Source: Paludibacteraceae bacterium
GTDB lineage: Bacteria > Bacteroidota > Bacteroidia > Bacteroidales > Paludibacteraceae
Reading direction: 5' to 3'
NCBI GenBank assembly: GCA_024401475.1
Contig: JAKSKZ010000030.1
Span: forward strand, 1 to 42,687
Length of the DNA stretch: 42,687 bases
The notes under the pieces were generated by a model. It made no database searches, was not told where the DNA came from, and worked only from the letters and a program-made list of their open reading frames with translations. Of the stretch, positions 15,619 to 21,870 are shown piece after piece. The first letter of the stretch is position 1. Every line of letters begins with the position of its first letter. Made by a program: the position numbers and the translations under genes.

Positions 15619-17061
15619 ATGAAAAAGAAAGATCAGACATATCAAGGTAGCCGTTTGGAGGAGATTGTTCTCCGCTACGAACACGCATCGAACGAAGGCC
15701 GAAGCGAATACTTCGACGTGGACGACCTTGAAGCTCTGATCGACCACTACATGGAGGAAGATGAGACGGCCACAGCACAAGCCATAATTGAGCTTGGGCT
15801 CAACATCCACCCCAACAACACGAACTTGAAAATAGCCAAGGCCAAGGTTGCCCTATTCATCGGACAAGCAAAAGAAGCGGAAAAACTAGCCACACTGCTG
15901 CAAACAATAGAGCCGGACAATCTTGACGTAAAGATATTAATGGGACAAGTCCTCCTTTACCACAACAAAAAAGAGGAGGCTAAATCTCTATTCGATAGCA
16001 TACTAAAGCAAGACATAGACTACACATACGACATAGCGTACGCCTATTTCGACTCTTTCGATTACGAATCAGCCAAAGTCTATTTCGAGCAAGAGTTAAA
16101 ACTCCACCCCGACAAAGGGGAGCAAGACATTCTGTTCGACCTCGCCTATTGCTACCAACAAAAAGACGACTTAAAATCAGCTGGCGAAATATACGAGAAA
16201 CTTCTCGACGAAGATCCTTACTCAAAAGACGCTTGGTTTAACTTAGGTCAAATTCACTTCGTCAACAATGATTTGGAGAAAGCCATAGAAGCTTTCGACT
16301 ACGCCTACATTGTCGGCAACGACTACCAAGCACTCCTTCAAAAGGGAAACGCTCTTTTCCAAAGCGGCAAGTTGCAAAGCGCTATCGAAGCATACAAGGA
16401 ATATGCCGATGCTAACGGAAGACCTTCTTTCGTCATTGTATTTATGGGAGAATGCCACGAGAAAATCGGCGAATTCGAGCAAGCGAAAGCATTCTATTCG
16501 GAAGCCTTACGTTCTGACCCGAACAACACTGCCGCACTTTGCGGACTCTGCATCTGCAACATGGAGCAAGACGAATATGAGAAGGGACTGCAATTCATCG
16601 ATCGTGCCATAGAAATCGACCCGGTTCTGGCCGAAGCTTGGTTATACAAAGCGGAAGGACATCTCAATCTGAACGACACAGACGAAGCTCTCAGATGCTA
16701 TAAGAAAGCTGCCATTCTAGATCCCGAGATGTCGGAGGCTATGTTTGCTATTGGCAACATATATATAGACAAGGGGGAATACGATAACGCCCTTGAATTT
16801 TACAAAAGCGGGGCCGAAATCGACCATTCCAACAATAAACTTCCACTATATTTTGCCATCACCTATTTCAAATTAGGCGACCTTGAGCAAGCTCACGATT
16901 ATCTAATCGACGCTGTTTTAGGCACGCCTGAATCTAAAGAGATTTTCTTTGAAATATGTCCAGAAGCAAAGTCTAATGACGCATTCATCTCTCTTTTCAA
17001 GACAGAAAGCGACAATGATAGTACCGCCAACGACATAAACTCGTATTTATCTAACATATAA
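15619..17061 (+). CDS. Cytoplasmic tetratricopeptide-repeat protein
   Basis: 480 residues with no signal peptide or membrane segment, so probably cytoplasmic. Almost the whole chain is tandem 34-residue TPR units; clear ones include DAWFNLGQIHFVNNDLEKAI, AEAWLYKAEGHLNLNDTDEA and EAMFAIGNIYIDKGEYDNAL, about eleven in all. TPR arrays are protein-binding scaffolds. The start at 15619 follows AAGG a few bases upstream. It leads a tight operon: 12 bases separate it from the lipoprotein gene and another 12 separate that from aroE. TPR proteins of this kind are commonly found next to aroE in Bacteroidetes, but no partner or process can be named. Confidence 0.9.
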   Translation: MKKKDQTYQGSRLEEIVLRYEHASNEGRSEYFDVDDLEALIDHYMEEDETATAQAIIELGLNIHPNNTNLKIAKAKVALFIGQAKEAEKLATLLQTIEPDNLDVKILMGQVLLYHNKKEEAKSLFDSILKQDIDYTYDIAYAYFDSFDYESAKVYFEQELKLHPDKGEQDILFDLAYCYQQKDDLKSAGEIYEKLLDEDPYSKDAWFNLGQIHFVNNDLEKAIEAFDYAYIVGNDYQALLQKGNALFQSGKLQSAIEAYKEYADANGRPSFVIVFMGECHEKIGEFEQAKAFYSEALRSDPNNTAALCGLCICNMEQDEYEKGLQFIDRAIEIDPVLAEAWLYKAEGHLNLNDTDEALRCYKKAAILDPEMSEAMFAIGNIYIDKGEYDNALEFYKSGAEIDHSNNKLPLYFAITYFKLGDLEQAHDYLIDAVLGTPESKEIFFEICPEAKSNDAFISLFKTESDNDSTANDINSYLSNI

Positions 17062-17073
17062 CCGTTTGACAAA

Positions 17074-17853
17074 ATGATTTTCTCTAATAAAAGACTCACA
17101 GCATGGCTTTCCGCATTGATTGCCATGACTCTTTTTTTGATAGGATGTGAAACAGAACACCACGACTACATCTATAATTTGAAAGTCAGCACATCCAACC
17201 CAATCCACGTCTCTTACCAAATCAAAGGAGAAGACAGCACCCATTACGCAACGCTCCAAAAGGGCGACATCGTTCGTCTATGCAAAAGAAGCGGAGTAGC
17301 CGGGGACGACATTTGGGACATCGAGACAAGTTCTTCTATTTACAAAGTAGAAGCACTCTATGCTTATTCGGAAGACTCTTCTTCAATGACAGAAAACTTA
17401 AACCGAAGAAGTTATTGGTCTAAATCACCAGATATTGTAGGCGACTCTGCCTTCTATACAATCGACATCACCGACCAATGTTTCATCCTCAACAAACAAT
17501 TAGGATATACATACAAGGCCATCTCTTCTACACAGGACTCCATAGTCATCACTTGCATCATTGGCGATGAGATTGTCAAAGACACCCTATTCGGTGCTCA
17601 CAATTCGACAGAATTAGGGTCAAACGACATTTATGTCTATAACGAAAATGCAAAAAAGAGTGATCAAGACAAGGATCTACAACGCCTAAGCGGATTGACT
17701 TCCATCTCCATGAAACTCAAGCAAAACGGAACCGATTTCAATCGTTCCATTTCTCTTCAAAGAGAAGATTCCTTGTTCACCTTCAACGAAAAGGAGTGTA
17801 TCCTCAACATCAAGGAGTGGCATTTCAACACAAAACAAAACAACAGAAAATAG
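17074..17853 (+). CDS. Putative lipoprotein of unknown function
   Basis: 259 residues. The N-terminus has a basic start, a hydrophobic core (WLSALIAMTLFLIGC) and a lipobox LIGC with cysteine near residue 25, followed by acidic residues (ETEHHD), so a lipid-anchored envelope protein is likely. The rest is rich in Asp, Ser and Thr with alternating beta-like stretches (LKVSTSNPIHVSYQIKGEDS, DSAFYTIDITDQCFILNK). I recognise no family. It lies between the TPR gene and aroE with ~12-base gaps and is surely co-transcribed, but the link to shikimate synthesis is not obvious. Confidence 0.8.
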   Translation: MIFSNKRLTAWLSALIAMTLFLIGCETEHHDYIYNLKVSTSNPIHVSYQIKGEDSTHYATLQKGDIVRLCKRSGVAGDDIWDIETSSSIYKVEALYAYSEDSSSMTENLNRRSYWSKSPDIVGDSAFYTIDITDQCFILNKQLGYTYKAISSTQDSIVITCIIGDEIVKDTLFGAHNSTELGSNDIYVYNENAKKSDQDKDLQRLSGLTSISMKLKQNGTDFNRSISLQREDSLFTFNEKECILNIKEWHFNTKQNNRK

Positions 17854-17865
17854 AACGTTCTAATC

Positions 17866-18603
17866 ATGAAACAATATGGCCTTATCGGAGAAAAGCTCGG
17901 ACACTCTTTCTCCAAACGATTCTTCACAGAAAAGTTCGAAAAGGAAAACATCGATGCACAATACGACTTATTCGAATTGGCCAACATCGATTTGATCACC
18001 GACATATTTTCAATCAAACAACCTTGTGGCCTCAACGTGACGATACCCTACAAGGAACAAATCATTCCATTCCTCGACGACATAGATCAGGAAGCGAAGG
18101 AGATCGGGGCAGTCAACACGGTGCAATTCAAGATGGTCAACGGAAAGATGGTCAAAAAAGGCTACAACACCGATGTCATCGGATTTAGAGATTCGCTTGT
18201 GCCGCTTTTGAAAGAGCACCACAAAAAGGCGTTGATTTTAGGCACGGGAGGTGCGTCGAAAGCAGTTGCCTTCGTACTTGGCAAACTGGGCATCGAATTC
18301 AAATATGTCTCCAGAAGAGCTGCCGAAGGATCGTTCACCTACAGCGACCTCACAAAAGAGACGATGGACGAATACACCGTCATAGTAAACTGCACACCTG
18401 TCGGAATGTATCCCAAAGTAGATGCCGCCCCCGAAATTCCTTACCAATACTTATCGGACAAACATTTGCTCTACGATTTGATATACAACCCCGAAGAGAC
18501 GCTTTTCAGCAAAAAGGGCAAGGAACAAGGAGCAACGACAAAAACCGGCTTGGACATGCTCTACGGGCAAGCCATCGCATCTTGGAAAATTTGGAACGAA
18601 TAA
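17866..18603 (+). CDS. aroE: Shikimate dehydrogenase
   Basis: 245 residues, slightly short for AroE (~270) but all landmarks are present: GLIGEKLGHSFSKRFF for shikimate binding, GLNVTIPYKEQIIPFLDD with the catalytic lysine (~65), IGAVNTVQF, GYNTDVIGF with the catalytic aspartate, the NADP loop LILGTGGASKAVAF, NCTPVGMYP, YDLIYNPEETLF and GLDMLYGQA at the end. It reduces 3-dehydroshikimate to shikimate with NADPH in aromatic amino acid synthesis in the cytoplasm. Third gene of the TPR-lipoprotein-aroE operon. Its stop codon lies inside the terminator stem. Confidence 0.95.
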   Translation: MKQYGLIGEKLGHSFSKRFFTEKFEKENIDAQYDLFELANIDLITDIFSIKQPCGLNVTIPYKEQIIPFLDDIDQEAKEIGAVNTVQFKMVNGKMVKKGYNTDVIGFRDSLVPLLKEHHKKALILGTGGASKAVAFVLGKLGIEFKYVSRRAAEGSFTYSDLTKETMDEYTVIVNCTPVGMYPKVDAAPEIPYQYLSDKHLLYDLIYNPEETLFSKKGKEQGATTKTGLDMLYGQAIASWKIWNE

Positions 18604-18624
18604 TTATTCGTTCCTTTTTATTTT
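18593..18624 (+). terminator. Terminator overlapping the aroE stop codon
   Basis: A perfect 22-base palindrome at 18593-18614 (half GGAACGAATAA) is followed by TTTTTATTTT. The aroE stop TAA (18601-18603) lies within the left arm, so the last sense codons form part of the hairpin. Confidence 0.75.
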
Positions 18625-18814
18625 AGATAGACGTAATACTCTTCGACAGTGAGGAAAGCAGATTTTTCAGACGAAAGTTTATTCGACTTCCTAAACTGCT
18701 CGAAGAAATTTAGGGGGAGGAATAGATATAGAGAAGGTAAGTATTGTGCTTTACTAAAGCGCTATCACGAATCACAAATTGCGTCCGAACACGTTCCAAA
18801 GAAACAGTTCATAG

Positions 18815-18885
18815 CCGAATACCACTCCCCTAAGAAGGGAGCGTTGGTTGCAACACAACCATCGCCGCAACCAACACGCCCTGAT
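18815..18885. repeat. Inverted-repeat hairpins downstream of the PfkB-family kinase gene
   Basis: GTTGGTTGC (minus strand) pairs with GCAACCAAC across a 14-base gap at 18843-18874, next to a second small stem of CTCCC/GGGAG at 18827-18842. There is no T-run after the first stem, so it is not a standard terminator; it may act as a 3' processing structure or be a REP-like remnant. Nothing convincing is coded in 18604-18891. Confidence 0.4.
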
Positions 18886-18891
18886 TTAACA

Positions 18892-19869
18892 TTACAATTT
18901 TCGCAAATCGTTCTTAATTACAGTCCAAACATCTTCACTCAAACGAGCACCGACAACTTGAACGATTTGACCAGAAAGCAATGATCCATACTTACCAGAC
19001 ATCTCGATAGAGTCGCCACGAAGTTGACCATACAAAAATCCGGAAGCATACAAATCGCCAGCACCTGTCGAATCCAAGCAATGGTCAGGACCAATCGGTG
19101 CTACAAACACCTTTTCCGAACCTCTCTTAACGAAAGACCCCTTCGCTCCCACCTTCACGACTACCGTCTCGCACATAGTAGCCATTTCGTCCAAAGCGGC
19201 TTCTGCCTCTTTGCCCGTGAAGGCCTTCGCTTCCTCCTCGTTGGCAAAAACAACATCCACATACCTGCTTACCAAGTCACGCATAAATTCGCGGTTATCC
19301 TCCACCAAATTATAGCTTGCCAAGTCAAAAGAGACCTTCAAACCTTTGCTTTTTGCCGTGCTAAGAACAGATGTGATGAAATTATGGTCGAACGCCAAGT
19401 AACCCTCCACATGACAATAATCATAGCCATCGAACATCTCTGCCTTAACATCAGCTGCCGACATTTCACTTGCCGCACCCAAGAAAGTGGCCATCGTACG
19501 CTCGCCATCGGGAGAGACCAACGAAGCACAAATGCCCGAAGGATTTTCACTCTTGACCAACGAAGTCTTGACTCCATTCTTTTGAGAATCGGCCTCAAAG
19601 AAACGACCGAAACGATCGTCACCAATCTTTCCAACGAAACCTGTCTCAACGCCCAACTTCGCCAAACCGTAAATCGTATTATTGGCAGAGCCACCCGTCA
19701 CCATAGCGCAATCTTGATTTTTGATGACATTCACAATCTTGTCAGAGACTGTGCGATCAACCAACTGCATGCTGCCCTTGGGCAAACCGAATTCAGCCAA
19801 AAGCTTATCACTCTCCATCACTGCCAAGACATCCACCAAGGCATTTCCCAAACCTATAATTTTCTTCAT
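18892..19869 (-). CDS. PfkB-family carbohydrate/adenosine kinase-like protein
   Basis: 325 residues. The N-terminus MKKIIGLGNALVDVLAVME and the glycine segment VTGGSANNTIYGLAKLG are PfkB substrate-binding parts; FVGKIGDDRFGRFF is the first signature region. The second signature reads LDSTGAGDLYASGFLYG (~270-286), with the catalytic aspartate in TGAGD. The pattern resembles the adenosine kinase branch common in Bacteroidetes, which phosphorylates a nucleoside or sugar with ATP in the cytoplasm. The substrate cannot be fixed by eye. It is a single gene with a full consensus promoter. Confidence 0.88.
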   Translation of the reverse strand: MKKIIGLGNALVDVLAVMESDKLLAEFGLPKGSMQLVDRTVSDKIVNVIKNQDCAMVTGGSANNTIYGLAKLGVETGFVGKIGDDRFGRFFEADSQKNGVKTSLVKSENPSGICASLVSPDGERTMATFLGAASEMSAADVKAEMFDGYDYCHVEGYLAFDHNFITSVLSTAKSKGLKVSFDLASYNLVEDNREFMRDLVSRYVDVVFANEEEAKAFTGKEAEAALDEMATMCETVVVKVGAKGSFVKRGSEKVFVAPIGPDHCLDSTGAGDLYASGFLYGQLRGDSIEMSGKYGSLLSGQIVQVVGARLSEDVWTVIKNDLRKL

Positions 19870-19903
19870 GAATTTTCTTATAAAATTTAATAGTCATTTC
19901 CCA

Positions 19904-19935
19904 CAAAAGTACAAAAAGAGCAAGAAGAAAACAAA
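19904..19935 (-). promoter_or_regulatory. Promoter of the PfkB-family kinase gene (TTTG-N20-TACTTTTG)
   Basis: Minus strand: TTTG at 19935-19932, 20 bases, TACTTTTG at 19911-19904, a full consensus match 35 bases before the start codon at 19869. Confidence 0.7.
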
Positions 19936-20024
19936 CCATATGCCATCGGACCTCATGTAAACTATTAGCCAAAAGCACATTAGAAATTTGTTCGTTATTT
20001 CAATTAAAATTTTCTCGGATTTTC

Positions 20025-20055
20025 TTGTATGCTAACCAAAAATAACATACCTTTG
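20025..20055 (+). promoter_or_regulatory. Promoter of the tRNA-Asn pair (TTG-N20-TACCTTTG)
   Basis: TTG at 20025-20027, 20 bases, then TACCTTTG at 20048-20055, 27 bases before the first tRNA. The -7 octamer is identical to the one before tRNA-Cys. Confidence 0.75.
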
Positions 20056-20082
20056 CAACGCAATTCAGAAATGAAGCGTGAT

Positions 20083-20156
20083 TCTTCCTTAGCTCAGTCG
20101 GTTAGAGCATCTGACTGTTAATCAGGGGGTCCTTGGTTCAAGTCCAAGAGGGAGAG
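20083..20156 (+). tRNA. tRNA-Asn (GTT), copy 1
   Basis: 74 bases fold as a tRNA: acceptor TCTTCCT with AGGGAGA, discriminator G, D-arm GCTCAGTCGGTTAGAGC, anticodon loop CTGTTAA (anticodon GTT) and T-arm CTTGG-TTCAAGT-CCAAG. No 3' CCA is encoded. It is transcribed from the promoter at 20025-20055 together with copy 2. Confidence 0.95.
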
Positions 20157-20196
20157 CAAAAAGTGGCGAGACAACACTATAAACAGTTTCAATGAT

Positions 20197-20270
20197 TCTT
20201 CCTTAGCTCAGTCGGTTAGAGCATCTGACTGTTAATCAGGGGGTCCTTGGTTCAAGTCCAAGAGGGAGAG
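20197..20270 (+). tRNA. tRNA-Asn (GTT), copy 2
   Basis: Identical to copy 1 over the full tRNA, 114 bases downstream, with the same acceptor, GTT anticodon and T-arm. A terminator follows at once, so both copies sit in one short transcript. Confidence 0.95.
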
Positions 20271-20271
20271 C

Positions 20272-20304
20272 AAAAAGGTCGGCTTAAACGTCGACCTTTT
20301 TTGT
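20272..20304 (+). terminator. Terminator of the tRNA-Asn transcript
   Basis: AAAAAGGTCG pairs with CGACCTTTTT across a ~10-base loop, followed by TTTTTTG. It begins right after the second tRNA. Confidence 0.88.
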
Positions 20305-20611
20305 TTTATGTATACTCTCCCCTTAAAAGGGAAGTGAGAATCTTGTCTATCCGATAGTACACGACAGCACAATGAACAACCTCATTACCACAAAATTCTT
20401 TAGGTGACCTCTATAAATTGATTCGAAGAATTTTTTTGATTTTTTTTTGGGGGGTCCAAGTTGTTTCCGCTCAGTAAATTCAAACAAGTTTGATTTACGT
20501 TCGCTCAATCGCAATTTTTGAGCAAGTTGCAGAGCGGAAGGAAGGTGGAGCGACTGACAAACAGCAAGATGCCCAAAAAAGATCAAAAAGCACCGAAAAG
20601 TTTAGAAAACG
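20305..20611. other. Non-coding region with dispersed repeat element
   Basis: No convincing gene. A small hairpin CCCTTTTAAGGG-like lies near 20321-20333. From 20409 to about 20549 is a repeat element related to 35891-35990. A 79-codon open frame on the minus strand lies across the element but has low-complexity composition and no family match that I know. Confidence 0.5.
20409..20549. repeat. Dispersed intergenic repeat, copy 1
   Basis: It begins CTCTATAAATTGATTCGAAG and ends around GAGCAAGTTGCAGAGCGGAA (with GGAAGG after). Copy 2, read on the minus strand from 35990, begins CTCTATAAATTAATTTCGAG and contains GAGCAGATTGCTGAACGGAA. The order of the blocks is the same. Also holds a T-rich tract and a run of G (20432-20457). 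Confidence 0.5.
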
Positions 20612-20662
20612 CAAAAAAAGGCTGAATTCAGAATGAGATAAACCCGAATTCAGCCTTTTTCG
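20612..20662. terminator. Strong bidirectional terminator after the Wzz-like gene
   Basis: A perfect 15-bp stem (AAAAAGGCTGAATTC at 20615-20629 with its complement at 20646-20660) around a 16-base loop, with A-run before and T-run after. On the minus strand it ends the Wza-Wzz transcript, 54 bases past the stop at 20716. Confidence 0.9.
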
Positions 20663-20715
20663 TTTATTTTATTTCAAAAATTTCAAAAGCTATAGGCGAA
20701 ATAAATTAGGCCAAA

Positions 20716-21843
20716 CTAATCTTCTTTCTGCGCTGGCAAGTTAGTCAACTGAGGCTTTATATTATTTTCATAATAACACTTCGCCAACAAAGCTAAAACA
20801 GAGAAGAAACCACCTAAAAAGCCACCGATAATGATAAACTTAAGCTTTCGCGCCTTATTATTAGCCAATGGATAATGAGGCTGATTTATAATTTGTATAA
20901 TTGGAGTTTCTTTCATCTGATCTATTTTCATCGTAGCAATACTCTTCACCATCTCCATATAAGCCGTAGTATAAGCCTGTATATCCATTTGCTTCTTTTG
21001 TAGTTCTACTCCTACTGATTGTCTTACTACATTAAGATTCTCATCTGCATAATACGCACGAGAAGCGACCGCTCTATTCCACTCGCTCCTTATAGAATCT
21101 GCCTGCTTCTGAAAATTATCAATATTACGAGTCGACCTCGACAATTTCGTTTCCATATAAAAAGATATAACTTCTTCTATATATGCATCCAAAAATTGTT
21201 TAGAAAACGCCTCATCTTTATTAGAAAAAGAACATGTTACCAAAGACATTTTTTTATCCAGACGCTCCACCCTGATCGATTTGGAAAGGGCAGAAGCCAC
21301 TTTCATCAAAACACTATCCTGTTCTCTTGCATACGTTTCTCTTTTTTGCGAAAGAGGAAATTGTATGTCACAAATAGATATTTTCCCTGTATTTTCAGTA
21401 CTCTCTGCATTTTCACACGCAGAACGCACACTATCACAAACAAGGAAATATTCAATAAAATTAATAGAATCCGATCTGTTAGGAACAACCTTAAGCAAGG
21501 TCCGTTCCACCATAGCAGGAGATCTCATCAACTGGACCAAATTGTCACCAGAAAAAGCCCCAACTGTACCCGTACCAAGTAAAGCCGACATAGAAAATCT
21601 CATAGGTGCATTATCCCCTTCTATCGAAAACTCATATGTCGCTGTATATTCTACAGTTCTTACACAAGCATAAACCAAACCCAAAATGGCAAAAAACACG
21701 CTTGCTACAATCACTATTATCTTCTTTTTCCAAAGATAACGCCAATAGAACTTCAATAGAACTACTATTTCAGGCAATGACATCGATGGCTTTTTTCTAT
21801 CTTCCTCCATCATATTTATAAAAAATTCATCTATTTCCGACAT
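20716..21843 (-). CDS. Wzz/chain-length-determinant family protein
   Basis: 375 residues with the classic Wzz layout: cytoplasmic start, first membrane helix at ~39-60 (KIIVIVASVFFAILGLVYAC), a long periplasmic helical region (KQADSIRSEWNRAVASRAYY), and a second membrane helix near 335-357 (FIIIGGFLGGFFSVLALLAK). A proline-containing stretch precedes the second helix (IIQIINQPHYPLANNKARK), as usual. No C-terminal tyrosine kinase domain is present. It controls polymer length or couples polymerisation to export in the inner membrane. It follows the SLBB/Wza-type gene by 27 bases, an operon. No glycosyltransferases are nearby. Confidence 0.88.
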   Translation of the reverse strand: MSEIDEFFINMMEEDRKKPSMSLPEIVVLLKFYWRYLWKKKIIVIVASVFFAILGLVYACVRTVEYTATYEFSIEGDNAPMRFSMSALLGTGTVGAFSGDNLVQLMRSPAMVERTLLKVVPNRSDSINFIEYFLVCDSVRSACENAESTENTGKISICDIQFPLSQKRETYAREQDSVLMKVASALSKSIRVERLDKKMSLVTCSFSNKDEAFSKQFLDAYIEEVISFYMETKLSRSTRNIDNFQKQADSIRSEWNRAVASRAYYADENLNVVRQSVGVELQKKQMDIQAYTTAYMEMVKSIATMKIDQMKETPIIQIINQPHYPLANNKARKLKFIIIGGFLGGFFSVLALLAKCYYENNIKPQLTNLPAQKED

Positions 21844-21870
21844 ACTAAAAACTCTCCTTAATAGTTAATT

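Larger units (their letters stand above)
20079..20277 (+). repeat. Two identical 85-bp direct repeats carrying tRNA-Asn
   Basis: Bases 20079-20163 and 20193-20277 read identically, from TGATTCTTCC through the tRNA to GCAAAAAG, 114 bases apart. The repeat extends 4 bases before and 7 bases after the mature tRNA. The spacer 20164-20192 is unique. Confidence 0.92.

Noticed and set aside
18649..18984. A 111-codon open frame on the plus strand between aroE and the PfkB kinase gene
   Set aside because: It overlaps the kinase 3' end on the other strand, crosses hairpin sequence, and has no domain or composition that suggests a protein.
20079..20277. CRISPR-like direct repeats
   Set aside because: There are only two copies, and each is a complete tRNA-Asn gene.
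20347..20586. A 79-codon open frame on the minus strand upstream of the Wzz-like gene
   Set aside because: It lies across the dispersed repeat, has runs of Lys from the A/T tract and no recognisable family or ribosome site.
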